Assembly: GCA_029259595.1 (NCBI GenBank)
Contig: JAJDEW010000049.1
Location: forward strand, 1-34,848
Reading direction: 5' to 3'
From: Planctomycetota bacterium
GTDB taxonomy: Bacteria > Planctomycetota > UBA1135 > GCA-002686595
Length of the DNA: 34,848 nucleotides
In this document: piece after piece, positions 7,680-16,059 of the stretch
Layout: the number at the start of each line of letters is the position of its first letter
How positions within the stretch are numbered: the first letter of the stretch is position 1
Made by a program: the position numbers and the translations under genes
The notes under the pieces: generated by a model
Databases searched by the model: none
What the model saw: only the letters and a program-made list of their open reading frames with translations
What the model was told of the DNA's origin: nothing

Positions 7680-8057
7680 GCGGCCCCGTCCGCCGCGCGA
7701 CGCCCGACCACGGCCCGGATGTGCCCGGCCTGTCGCTCGCCAGTCCCCAGGCGACGACGGCGCCGGGCACGCTGGCCGGGCACTGACGAAGGACGCGGCC
7801 GAGAGGCCGGCCAGCGGGCGCGAGCTTCTTTCCTGCCGCCTGTCGAGCGCCGACGATGCCAGCTGGTCCACAGGAACGCGGGCGCCATGGCCGATGCAGT
7901 ATCATGCCGCTTCCGCGCGCCACCTCCCCTCTCCCCCTGGCGCTCACGACCGTGCTCCTCCCCTTCTCGATCGACACCAACGCGGCCCGTTCGACCCCGA
8001 CCCCGGGTTGCCCCGTCGCCTTTCCCGCGCCTGGCGCGCGGGCCGGGAGGCCGGCGC
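7680..8057. other. GC-rich spacer between the two-component operon and the glycan-modification operon
   Basis: About 380 bases. Open frames on both strands are Arg/Pro/Ser-rich with no recognisable domain and look like GC shadows. It contains the hairpin at 7771-7815 and, at its right edge, GGGAGG seven bases before the GTG start at 8058. I see no other structure. Confidence 0.5.
7771..7815 (+). terminator. Hairpin downstream of the sensor kinase gene
   Basis: GCTGGCCGG (7771-7779) and CCGGCCAGC (7807-7815) are exact complements with a 27-base loop, followed shortly by a pyrimidine-rich CTTCTTTCC. It lies 92 bases after the kinase stop. The long loop makes it a weak terminator candidate. Confidence 0.3.
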
Positions 8058-8756
8058 GTGCCTGAGGCGAACAAGAACGCCGCAGCGCCGCTGTGGCTCC
8101 GCGTCCGGCACGCCCTCGGACGGGTCCGCCGTGCCTTCACGTGGGAGGTGTTCGACGTCTTCGCCCGGCCGGTCCGAGGCGACGATCGCGCCTTCGCGGC
8201 GCCGCAAGGCTACGCCTTCGGTTGGGGGACGCCCGAGGACGTCGCGGGCTGTGAGGAGCAGCACACCGAGCTCGATGCGCACGAGCGGCGCGAGGGCCTC
8301 ATCAGGCTCTCGTTCGGACACCGCGTGATCGTCGGCAAACACGACGGCCTCGTCGTCTTCACCATGTGGGAGAACCCACGCCACGCCAACGTGCCGGGCC
8401 TGATCAAGCGCCGGCTGCGGCCGGACCAGGCCTTCATCTACAAGGCCTACACGAGCCCCGACCACAGGAAGCGCGGGCTGTACGAGGCCGGGATGCGCTT
8501 CGTCCTGGCCGAGCTCGCGCGGGACGGCAAGGCCGAGCTGGTCGGCTACGCGCACGTGAAGAAGCGCATCTCCCGCAAGGGGCTCGCCGCGCTCGACTTC
8601 ACGAGCCTCGGACGCTTCCATGTCCTGTCCGTCCCCGGCTGGTCGCGCGTCTTCGTCACGAAGGAGCTGCGCGACTCGCTCCCCCAGGACGTCGCGCGCA
8701 CGAACGTGATGCAGGATCCCACCGCCCTCGAAACCGCCGCGACGGAGCGCGTCTGA
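8058..8756 (+). CDS. GNAT-like acyltransferase, first gene of a glycan-modification operon
   Basis: A 232-residue protein. The GTG at 8058 is preferred because GGGAGG lies seven bases upstream; the frame is open much further back, but that extension is Arg/Pro/Ser-rich and not protein-like. The C-terminal half resembles the GNAT acetyl-CoA fold: FIYKAYTSPDHRKRGLYEAG matches the V-x-P-x-x-R-x-x-G acyl-CoA loop, followed by a helix (MRFVLAELARDGKAEL), then VGYAHVKKRISRKGLAALDF, as in acyltransferases acting on sugars or peptides. No signal peptide, so cytoplasmic. Its stop TGA shares one base with the ATG of the next gene. The cluster suggests it acylates a precursor of a surface polysaccharide; the substrate is unknown. 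Confidence 0.75.
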   Translation: MPEANKNAAAPLWLRVRHALGRVRRAFTWEVFDVFARPVRGDDRAFAAPQGYAFGWGTPEDVAGCEEQHTELDAHERREGLIRLSFGHRVIVGKHDGLVVFTMWENPRHANVPGLIKRRLRPDQAFIYKAYTSPDHRKRGLYEAGMRFVLAELARDGKAELVGYAHVKKRISRKGLAALDFTSLGRFHVLSVPGWSRVFVTKELRDSLPQDVARTNVMQDPTALETAATERV

Positions 8757-10954
8757 TGGGGCTTCGCAACCTCGCCCGCATCGTCGGCTTGTTCGGGCTG
8801 TTCGGCTTCGTTTACGGCGGCGCGCGCGCGCTCGTCGACACGTTCACCCAGCGCTTCGTGCGCGAGTTCCAGGCCGGCCTCGAATCGGGCTTGGGCGAGC
8901 GCCTCTCCGCGCTGGCCCAGCGCATCTCGATCGAGAGCCTGGGATTCGCCTCGATCGGCCTCGTCCTCGGCACGCTCGCGGTGCTCTTCGCGCGGCCAGC
9001 AGACGAGGACGACGAGGTTCCGCCCACGCCGACACGCGGCGCGCGCAGCGCCGCTTGGCTCGCCGTCGGCATCGCGGCCTTCACGACCTGGGCCACCTTC
9101 GGCGCCTGGCTCGCGAACGAAGCGCTGCCCTTCCTCGAACCCTGGCCCCTGGTCGGCATCAACCTGGCGGGCTTCGCCGGCTGCTACCTGGCCTTCGCCC
9201 TGTTCACGGCGCTGGCCGCGCGCCTGCCGGGTGCTCCACGCGACGAGCCCGGTGCGCGCGCCGTCGGCGCTTGCACGGCGGCAGGTCTCGCCGCCTGGGC
9301 GGCCTGGAACGCGCCGCACGCCTTCGGATGGGGCATGAAGTCCGTTCCGACGCTGGCGGTCGGCGCGCTGGTCGCCGTCGCAGCGCTCCCGCTCGCCGTA
9401 CTCCTCGGTCGCCTCGCGGTCCGTCCCGCGCGCGCGCTCGCGGATCGCATCACCGCCCGCGGTCGGCTGGTTCCGCTGCCCCTCGCCGTCGGTGTCGGAG
9501 TCGTGGTCGTCGCCGCCACGGCCTGGACGGCACCCTCGTTCACGCTCTCACCGCTGCCGCGCGACGTGCGCTACGCCAAGCTGCCCTCGCGCGGCAAGCT
9601 CGAGACGCCCAACGTCGTCTTCGTCACGATCGACACGCTGCGCGCCGATCACCTGGGCTGCTACGGCTACGAACGTCCGACCTCTCCCTTCCTGGACGCG
9701 CTCGCGGCCAAGGGCACGATCTTCGAGGATGCGGTCGCGGCGGCGGCCTGGACGAAGCCCGCGACGGGGACGATCCTGACCGGGCTCTACCCTTCGCGGC
9801 ACGGCGCGCTCTACCACGGCAGCTCGCTGCAGCTGCCCGAGGGCCACAAGACCCTGGCCGAGTCCTTTCGCGACAGTGACTACGTCACGGCCGGTTTCGT
9901 CACGAACCCGAACCTGAAGAAGGTCTTCGCCTTCGACCGCGGCTTCGACTTTTACTTCGACTCTCCCGTCGAGGACACGGTCACGCTGGCTTCGATCCGC
10001 GCTTCGAGCTTCGGGCGCGCGCTGATGAAGATCCTCCGGCACCAGTTCAACTGGAAGTACGAAAACGACGTCTTCCAGATGAACCGCCACATCCTGACGT
10101 GGCTCGAGGCCAACCGGGAGAACCCGTTCTTCCTGTACCTGCACTACATCGACCCGCACATCCCCTACGCGCCGCCGAAGGAATACCGGGACCGCTTCGC
10201 GCGCGACCTGCGCGGCCTCCCGCTGTTCAACGAGCGCAAGGAGAAGGTCGGCATCGACCTCTACGACGCCGAGATCCGTTACTCGGACGACGGGATGAAG
10301 GAGCTGGTGGAAGGGCTGGAGGCGCTGGGCCTCGACGACACGATCTTCGTGCTGACCTCCGACCACGGCGAGGAGTTCTTCGAGCACGGCGTGCTCGGCC
10401 ACGGTTTCTCGCTCTATCAAGAGGTCGTGCACGTGCCCCTGATCGTGCGGGGTCCGGGCGTCGCCCGCGGTCGGCGCGTGGCGAAGCCCGTCCAGATCCT
10501 CGACCTGGCGGCCACCGTGCTCGAGCTGGCCGGCACCGGCATCACGCGGCTCGGGGACGGCACTTCTTTCGCGAACGCCATGCGCGATCCGCGCTGGAAA
10601 GCCGAGCTGCCCTACTTCCTCGAGAACGAATTCGGCCCGGAGCACACGCAGAACCGTAGTTTCGTCTTCAATGGAGTCCGCAAGGGCGACTGGAAGCTGG
10701 TCCTGACCGAGGAGAACGTCTACTTCCCTCCCGACGACCCCCGCTACGGGCGGGAGGCACTCTACAATCTCGCCGACGACCCCGCAGAACGCGACAACCT
10801 GATCCACGACGTGCAGCACGCCGCTCTCGTTCGCGAGCTGCTGGACAAGCTGCGACAACACTCCGAATTCGTAACCACGACCGGCTTCCGCGACATCGCT
10901 CCCGCGTCCCTCTCCGCCGACGTGGAAAAGAGCCTCAAAGCGCTGGGCTATTGA
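8756..10954 (+). CDS. Membrane-anchored sulfatase/phosphotransferase-family enzyme
   Basis: A 732-residue protein. Residues 1 to about 270 hold several hydrophobic helices (IVGLFGLFGFVYGGARAL, IGLVLGTLAVLFA, AWLAVGIAAFTTWATFG, PLAVGVGVVVVAATAW and others). The rest is a sulfatase-superfamily catalytic domain. The metal Asp293 lies in TIDTLRADHLGCYGY, and Asp536-His537 in TSDHGEEFFEHG, so the metal site is intact. The nucleophile position is Thr333 (WTKPATGTILTG) instead of the Cys that becomes formylglycine. Thr nucleophiles occur in membrane phosphoglycerol and phosphoethanolamine transferases and related phosphodiesterases. This is therefore more likely a phosphotransferase or phosphodiesterase acting on an envelope glycan or lipid than a sulfatase. 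Start: ATG at 8756 with GGAG nine bases upstream, coupled to the GNAT-like gene. Confidence 0.9.
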   Translation: MGLRNLARIVGLFGLFGFVYGGARALVDTFTQRFVREFQAGLESGLGERLSALAQRISIESLGFASIGLVLGTLAVLFARPADEDDEVPPTPTRGARSAAWLAVGIAAFTTWATFGAWLANEALPFLEPWPLVGINLAGFAGCYLAFALFTALAARLPGAPRDEPGARAVGACTAAGLAAWAAWNAPHAFGWGMKSVPTLAVGALVAVAALPLAVLLGRLAVRPARALADRITARGRLVPLPLAVGVGVVVVAATAWTAPSFTLSPLPRDVRYAKLPSRGKLETPNVVFVTIDTLRADHLGCYGYERPTSPFLDALAAKGTIFEDAVAAAAWTKPATGTILTGLYPSRHGALYHGSSLQLPEGHKTLAESFRDSDYVTAGFVTNPNLKKVFAFDRGFDFYFDSPVEDTVTLASIRASSFGRALMKILRHQFNWKYENDVFQMNRHILTWLEANRENPFFLYLHYIDPHIPYAPPKEYRDRFARDLRGLPLFNERKEKVGIDLYDAEIRYSDDGMKELVEGLEALGLDDTIFVLTSDHGEEFFEHGVLGHGFSLYQEVVHVPLIVRGPGVARGRRVAKPVQILDLAATVLELAGTGITRLGDGTSFANAMRDPRWKAELPYFLENEFGPEHTQNRSFVFNGVRKGDWKLVLTEENVYFPPDDPRYGREALYNLADDPAERDNLIHDVQHAALVRELLDKLRQHSEFVTTTGFRDIAPASLSADVEKSLKALGY

Positions 10955-10980
10955 TCTCCCTCCCCAACAGCCTCAACGAG

Positions 10981-11994
10981 ATGGAACGACCGAAGCTCCT
11001 CTTCACGATCGACGTGGAGGAGGACATGCCCGGTTGGGAGATCACCGATCCGATCACGGTGCAGAACGTGTCCGCGCTGCCCATGCTGGCAGACATGTGT
11101 GCCGAGCTCGGAGTCCGGCCGACGTACCTGTGTACGTACCCGGTCATCACCGAGCCGATGTCGGCCAAGGTCATCCATGCCTTGCACCAGCGCGGGGACT
11201 GCGAGATCGGCACGCACCTGCACCCGTGGAACACGCCGCCGTACAAGGGGCTTCCCGGCCGCGACATCGACGAGCGCCAGGTCCCCTACTACCAGTACGA
11301 GCTCGGGCCGCAGCTGTTCCGCGCCAAGCTCGACGTCCTGCACCAGGCCATCACCGAGTTGTGCGGCACCGAACCCGTCTCCTTCCGTGCCGGACGCTTC
11401 GGGATCGACGCCGCGACGCTGGCGATCCTGCCGTCGCTCGGCTATCAGGTCGACAGCTCGGTCACGCCGCTGGAAGAGCACCTCGACGACGACGGCCCTG
11501 ACTTCCGTTCCGCTCCGCAGGCGCCCTACCGACCGTCGGCCGGCGACGTCTCGCGACCGGGCGACCTCCCGATCGTCGAGATCCCGGTCTCGGTGGCCCT
11601 GACCCATCGCTTGCCGCGGCTCTTCACCAAGGCCTTCGTGCACCTGCCCAAGGCGACGCACCTGCGCGGCCTGCTCTCGCGCGACTACCTGCGCATCGTG
11701 GACTTCGCCTGGCTGTATCCGGCGCGCTTCGACCTCGAGCTGATGCGCAAGGCGGCGGCGACCCTGCGCGGCGACAAGAACCCGATCTTCAACGTCTTCA
11801 TCCACTCGAGCGAGCTCATCCCCGGCGCCTCCGGCCGCATCCGCACGGAAGCGGACGTGGCCGGCATCCTGCAGCGCACGCGTGCGATCCTGCGGACGTG
11901 CATCGAGGAGTACGGCGCCGTCCCGCGAACGCTCGGCGAAGCCGGTCGCGAGCTGCGCCCGTCGCTCGGGCTCGAGCCGATCGAAAACGCCTGA
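10981..11994 (+). CDS. Polysaccharide deacetylase (NodB-homology family)
   Basis: A 337-residue protein of the carbohydrate esterase 4 / polysaccharide deacetylase group. Motif 1 is TIDVEED with Asp11 and motif 2 is EIGTHLHPWNTPP with His79 and His81. Motif 3 is the region of SFRAGRFGID, followed by LGYQVDSSVTP. The THLHPW form of motif 2 is seen in deacetylases of surface-polysaccharide clusters. No signal peptide is evident. A TTG at 10951 overlaps the previous stop and would add ten residues; the ATG at 10981 starts right at the first conserved strand and is preferred. It probably removes N-acetyl groups from a glycan, acting with the acyltransferases on either side. The next gene starts two bases after its stop. 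Confidence 0.9.
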   Translation: MERPKLLFTIDVEEDMPGWEITDPITVQNVSALPMLADMCAELGVRPTYLCTYPVITEPMSAKVIHALHQRGDCEIGTHLHPWNTPPYKGLPGRDIDERQVPYYQYELGPQLFRAKLDVLHQAITELCGTEPVSFRAGRFGIDAATLAILPSLGYQVDSSVTPLEEHLDDDGPDFRSAPQAPYRPSAGDVSRPGDLPIVEIPVSVALTHRLPRLFTKAFVHLPKATHLRGLLSRDYLRIVDFAWLYPARFDLELMRKAAATLRGDKNPIFNVFIHSSELIPGASGRIRTEADVAGILQRTRAILRTCIEEYGAVPRTLGEAGRELRPSLGLEPIENA

Positions 11995-11996
11995 AC

Positions 11997-13088
11997 ATGG
12001 GGGGCGCGGGCGAGCTCTCCCCCTGGCGAGGCCTCGACGGATTGCGGCGCGAGCTGGCCGACGTGGGCCCGTTCCTGGCCGGACTCGACGTCGCGGCGCC
12101 CTGCAACGATCCGGCCTGGCTCGTCGCGCACGCCGCAGCCTTCGGGACCGAACCCTTCGGCGTCACGTGGCGCGACGGCGGCGGAGTCCCGCGGGCCTTC
12201 GCCGCCCTGCGCCGCGAACCGCGCCGTGCCGCGTTCGCCCTGCGACGCGCGACCTTCGCGCAAGACGGGACGTTCGACTCGGACTACCTGGAGCTGGCGC
12301 TCGCGCCGGGCTTCGAGCGCGCCGGGCTCGAGCACGTGCTCGATGCGCTCGCGGCCGACCGGACGCTCGACGCCTGCGTCCTCGCGTGCGTGCCCGACGA
12401 CGCGCGCTGGCTGCCCACGCTGCGCTCGCTCCTCGAGGCGCGGCGTCTCCCCCGCCGCGAACGCCCGGTGGCCTGTGCTGCGGCCACGCTGCCCGACTCG
12501 TTCGACGCGTACCTCGCCGCACGCAAGAAGCGCGTGCGCTCGAAGCTGCGTTCCAGCCTGCGCCAAGCCGAACAAGCCGGGGGCGTCTTCGCCTGGTGTA
12601 ACGACGCCGCGTCGCTCGAGCGCCATCTCGAAGGCCTCTTCGACCTGCACGGACGTCGCTGGCGTGCGGCCGGCGAAGACGGCAGCTTCGCCGACGAACG
12701 CCGCCGCCGCTTCTATCTCGAGCTCCTGCCGACCTGCCTCGAGCACGGCAGCCTGCGCCTCTCGCGCCTCGAGCAAGGCGGTCGCCCGATCGCCTACCAG
12801 CTGGGCCTCGTCGCCAACTCGACCTACTTTCAGCTCCAGGAAGGCTACGACCCCGAGCTCGCCGCAACGCGCCCGGGCACCGCTCTGCGGGCCTGGTCGA
12901 TCCGCGAACTGATCGCCCAGGGCACGCGCACGTACGACTTCATGGCCGGCCACACCCGCCACAAGACCGACTGGGGCGGCGAAGCGCGCGCCTGCACGAC
13001 GCTCGCCTTCGCGCTACCGCGCTGGCGAGCGCGGCTGGCGTACGGTCTCCGGCGCCTCCTGGACCGGGGTTCTTCCGACCGACGCTGA
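11997..13088 (+). CDS. CelD/BioF2-like (FemAB-related) GNAT acyltransferase
   Basis: A 363-residue protein with the two-lobed architecture of FemAB/CelD-type acyltransferases. A degenerate N-terminal GNAT lobe (about 20-150) is followed by FDAYLAARKKRVRSKLRSSLRQAEQAGG, the basic helix typical of the Acetyltransf_6 family. The C-terminal GNAT lobe contains RLSRLEQGGRPIAYQLGL, STYFQLQEGYDPELAATRPG and YDFMAGHTRHKTDWGG. Such proteins acylate exopolysaccharide sugars or transfer amino acids in cell-wall pathways. It is the last gene of the plus-strand operon and was probably recruited to the same surface glycan as the deacetylase; the substrate is unknown. The ATG at 11997 is two bases past the deacetylase stop; the upstream in-frame extension is an Arg-rich shadow. 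Confidence 0.82.
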   Translation: MGGAGELSPWRGLDGLRRELADVGPFLAGLDVAAPCNDPAWLVAHAAAFGTEPFGVTWRDGGGVPRAFAALRREPRRAAFALRRATFAQDGTFDSDYLELALAPGFERAGLEHVLDALAADRTLDACVLACVPDDARWLPTLRSLLEARRLPRRERPVACAAATLPDSFDAYLAARKKRVRSKLRSSLRQAEQAGGVFAWCNDAASLERHLEGLFDLHGRRWRAAGEDGSFADERRRRFYLELLPTCLEHGSLRLSRLEQGGRPIAYQLGLVANSTYFQLQEGYDPELAATRPGTALRAWSIRELIAQGTRTYDFMAGHTRHKTDWGGEARACTTLAFALPRWRARLAYGLRRLLDRGSSDRR

Positions 13089-13096
13089 GCTCAGCG
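13083..13096. other. Palindrome between convergent stops
   Basis: CGCTGAGCTCAGCG is a perfect 14-base palindrome covering the stop of the plus-strand acyltransferase and lying six bases from the stop of the convergent minus-strand gene. It has almost no loop and no U-run, so it is at most a weak transcript-end structure. Confidence 0.25.
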
Positions 13097-13101
13097 GCGG
13101 T

Positions 13102-15009
13102 TCAAAACTCGAACTCCGCGAGCCCGGTGCCCAGTCGTTCGACGATTTCCGCCGAACGGCCGGTGCCTTGCTTGCGGTAGCTCCAGACCTCGAAGCCCTG
13201 CTCGGGCCCGATCACCGTGAACGGAATGCCGCCCTCGAAGGCGAAGTCGTAGGCGTCGAAGGATCCGAAGCCGGCCCGGATTCCGCGCCACGCGAGTCCG
13301 ATGACCAGCACTTCGTCCCCAAGCAGCTTCGCCCCCTGTTCGACGCGGAATTCGTGCAGGACGCCAGGAACCTCTTCCCAGACGCCGTTCTCGCGCACGA
13401 ACCCGGAGACCGCCTTGAGGTAGGGATCGTGGGCCACGAGCAGGGCGTTACCGAGTCCGGAAGCAGGCAGGCTGCCGTCGACTTCGAGGTAGCGGCGGTT
13501 CCCGCATTTGGCCGAACGCTCGACCAACCACTCTCGCGAGCGCAGCGCGCTGAAGACCGAGTAGCAGGGAACGTCGAGATTCACGGCGAGCGGAGCGAGC
13601 TCGAGCTCGGGCGGCCCGGGCAAGAGCCTGATGCGACCGAGATCGGCCTCCTCCGCATTCCAGGACGCGTCCGTGCTCCAAGCTTGGAAGCCCGGCGTGG
13701 AGAGCGTCACGTGCGCGACGCGTGGGACGGGGAAGGCGACCTTGGCGCTGGCCTTCGGCGGAGGGACGACGACCGCGTCGAAGCGACCGGCGGCGTCGAG
13801 TGCGACCGTACCGGACCAATCCCAAGCTCGTACCGAATGATCCCCCTCGTAGCGTACGACGACGCCGAGCGAGGAGGGCACCGGACAGGCGCCCTCGTCG
13901 ACCACCAGGCGTCCCCGCAAGCGATTGGGGGCGAGCAACGTCGTCTCCACCACGGAACCCGAGTGCTCGAACAGCGTGCGTCCGTACCGACCGCTCGTGG
14001 GAGAAAACGTCGTGACGCAGTACCGGCCGCCCAGGAGGACCGACTCGAAGCGGACTCGGCCACGCCCCTGGACGGTGCGCTTGCCCCCTCCCTTCTGCTG
14101 GACCCGGTACTCCCCCCACTCGCGCCGGTGAAGGACGGCCGGAGAGCGGTCCAGGTAGCGCAGAGCGACCTCGCAGTCCTCGTCGAACGGCAGCCGCGAC
14201 TCGTCCCAGGTCAAGAGAACCTCGAGCGGAAGTTCGGTCCGAGCCGGGACGTCGGCGGGTGCGATCGACTCGACGATCTGCGCCCCGGAGCTCGGCACCC
14301 ATTCCACGTCGATCACGTGGCCCGAATTCAGGTACACCGTGATCGGCAGCTCGCCTTCTTGCCCCAAGGACTGTCTCAGAGCGGCCACGTCGACCGCCAC
14401 GGCCAGGCCGGTCTCCGTGCGCGCGGCGACGAACGCCTCGCGCAGTCCCGCTCCCAGCAGAGTGTCCCCCGCGATGACATCCCCGATGTCCCACGCGCGG
14501 ATCGAGTCCGGCCCGAGCGGAAGATCGAGGGTCAACGAGCTGTCCGGCTCCAGGGCACAGCGTTCCGCACCGAGCGCGACTCGCGCGGGTCGATGCCCCC
14601 TCGCGACGATCAGGTCGCCGGTCTTCAGCTCATAGGTGGTTGCGGAATCCTCGTCGGCCGCGGTCAAGGGTTGCCAGGCATCTTCGTCCGGCCCCCTGGC
14701 CTCCAACTTTTCGAGCGGAAGACCGAGCGACGACGTCACCCGCACCAGATTGCGCGGCTTCGGTCGGCCGCTCGCGAAGCCCGCGGGGCTTGCGACCGCC
14801 GTGACCCGCTCGGTGGCCAGCGCGGGGAGCTCGCTGCAGGGCGACGCTCCCCACGCCAAGGACGTCGTCTCCGGTGGCACGACGTCCGCGGGCTCGCTCA
14901 CGCTTCGATCGCCACTGGGGAAGATCCCGCCAAAGACGAGCAAGCCCCCGATCAAGGCGAACCCCAAAAGCGCTACGCCGACGCCCCACAGACGCTGGAC
15001 AACGCCCAC
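13102..15009 (-). CDS. Large membrane-anchored extracytoplasmic protein of unknown function
   Basis: A 635-residue protein with one N-terminal transmembrane helix (WGVGVALLGFALIGGLLVFGGIF) and a large outside portion rich in beta strands. Several segments look like Ig-like or carboxypeptidase-regulatory-like repeats (LRGRLVVDEGACPVPSSL, SGTVALDAAGRFDAVVVPP, AHVTLSTPGFQAWS). Cysteines are few and scattered. No catalytic motif is recognised. The start is a GTG three bases after the stop of the small exported-protein gene, so the two are cotranscribed and probably coupled. It may be an adhesion, sensing or structural envelope protein; this is inferred only from topology. The plus-strand gene at 32673 has a similar layout but no obvious sequence similarity. 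Confidence 0.75.
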   Translation of the reverse strand: MGVVQRLWGVGVALLGFALIGGLLVFGGIFPSGDRSVSEPADVVPPETTSLAWGASPCSELPALATERVTAVASPAGFASGRPKPRNLVRVTSSLGLPLEKLEARGPDEDAWQPLTAADEDSATTYELKTGDLIVARGHRPARVALGAERCALEPDSSLTLDLPLGPDSIRAWDIGDVIAGDTLLGAGLREAFVAARTETGLAVAVDVAALRQSLGQEGELPITVYLNSGHVIDVEWVPSSGAQIVESIAPADVPARTELPLEVLLTWDESRLPFDEDCEVALRYLDRSPAVLHRREWGEYRVQQKGGGKRTVQGRGRVRFESVLLGGRYCVTTFSPTSGRYGRTLFEHSGSVVETTLLAPNRLRGRLVVDEGACPVPSSLGVVVRYEGDHSVRAWDWSGTVALDAAGRFDAVVVPPPKASAKVAFPVPRVAHVTLSTPGFQAWSTDASWNAEEADLGRIRLLPGPPELELAPLAVNLDVPCYSVFSALRSREWLVERSAKCGNRRYLEVDGSLPASGLGNALLVAHDPYLKAVSGFVRENGVWEEVPGVLHEFRVEQGAKLLGDEVLVIGLAWRGIRAGFGSFDAYDFAFEGGIPFTVIGPEQGFEVWSYRKQGTGRSAEIVERLGTGLAEFEF

Positions 15010-15012
15010 GGA

Positions 15013-15387
15013 TCAAGACCAGGACAGAGAACCGGTGTACGTCCCGGAACCTCCGGCCGTCGAGCCGAAGATCTCCACCGTGTCTCCTGCTGCTGGCTGA
15101 ACGTCGACGTCGAACGTGACGTCCGGCGTCGAGCTCCCGTTGTCCGTGATCGTGTAGTCGTCGCTGTCGACTCGGACTCCGTTGACCTTGATCTTCGTGA
15201 CGGTCAGGGCACCCGCGCCCGACTCCGTCACTTCGACGGTCGCCGTCGCCTTGTCTCCAGGAGCATTCGTATCCTCAGCTTTGAAGTTCCCCCCCGCAGG
15301 TTGCGGCGGCGCGTTTCCGTTTCCCGCAAAAGCTTCGATCGCAAACAGTGCAACAACGGCAAGCAACAAACTCGTCACAAGACGCAT
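15013..15387 (-). CDS. Small exported beta-rich protein
   Basis: A 124-residue protein with a clear signal peptide (MRLVTSLLLAVVALFAIEAFA). The mature part of about 100 residues is rich in Thr, Asp, Gly and Val in alternating strands (ATATVEVTESGAGALTVT, KIKVNGVRVDSDDYTITD, DVTFDVDVQPAAGDTVEIFG), with no Cys. This suggests a single beta-sandwich domain. No family is recognised. The ATG at 15385-15387 has an excellent ribosome site (GGGAGGAGAGG) immediately upstream, so it may be well expressed. It is the first gene of a two-gene unit with the large membrane-anchored protein at 13102-15009. Confidence 0.75.
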   Translation of the reverse strand: MRLVTSLLLAVVALFAIEAFAGNGNAPPQPAGGNFKAEDTNAPGDKATATVEVTESGAGALTVTKIKVNGVRVDSDDYTITDNGSSTPDVTFDVDVQPAAGDTVEIFGSTAGGSGTYTGSLSWS

Positions 15388-16059
15388 GACCTCTCCTCCC
15401 GAAAATGGTCACAAGAAAAGTATTGAGGAACGGTCAGTCTAAACGACAAGCCGAAAGAGCGTGCGCCAAGCAACCACGATTCAGAAGAAGAACCAACACG
15501 TGACTTCCAACGCATCGAACACGAAACGACGTTCGACCGAGTCACTTCGAACTCGACCGTCTCGTCCTTCAGAGACGGGGACGCGCACGGGCACGCGCGG
15601 CCGCGGACCCGGGGTCAGCTGAACGTTCGGATGGTAACTCTGGCTCCAAGCCTGCTGCAATGGCCCAAATAGGGCTTCTACGCCCTGGATCCCTCGAACG
15701 CCCTACAACGGTGCATTTGAGACATGCAGCTCCAGGCGCCCGCGTCCGCCGTCCGTGGCACACGACACGGTCGGGGCCTGCCAGGCTCGTCGACCGAGAC
15801 ATCTCCGACTTCCGAACGAGCGGCAGACGAGCCGGGCAGCATTCTGTCTATCAGGCATGGCTCGGTATGCATCCCTCGAATCACGCTCTCCATGAACGGA
15901 CGAGTTCCGCGCTTGAACTGTCATATTTACCTTCAGCGCGGGTGCGGTGTCCCCTGGAGCGCAAGCCAGCCAAGCCCCTCAGCCGCGTCACGTGCGGCAT
16001 TGGTGGTGCAGTCCTCATCGAATGCACGGGGGTCGACCGCGGCGGCGCGTGCGCACGAC
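15388..16059. other. Unexplained 670-base spacer
   Basis: This stretch is less GC-rich near 15400-15540 (probably the promoter region of the minus-strand pair) and mixed further right. It contains an inverted repeat CCGTCTC/GAGACGG (15557-15578) and a short GGGC/GCCC hairpin near 15674-15690. Several short open frames exist on both strands, but none has a start with a ribosome site or a recognisable domain. I see no tRNA, attachment site or clear mobile-element end. Confidence 0.5.

Noticed and set aside
7719..8057. N-terminal extension of the GNAT-like gene
   Set aside because: The added 113 residues are Arg/Pro/Ser-rich, while the GTG at 8058 has a well-placed GGGAGG.
10951..10980. TTG start for the polysaccharide deacetylase overlapping the previous stop
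   Set aside because: It adds ten non-conserved residues; the ATG at 10981 begins directly at the first conserved strand. It cannot be fully excluded.
15400..15460. Sigma-70-type promoter for the minus-strand exported-protein pair
   Set aside because: A TTGTCG-like box is present but no good -10 at 16-18 bases; best match has 19-base spacing, too weak to annotate.
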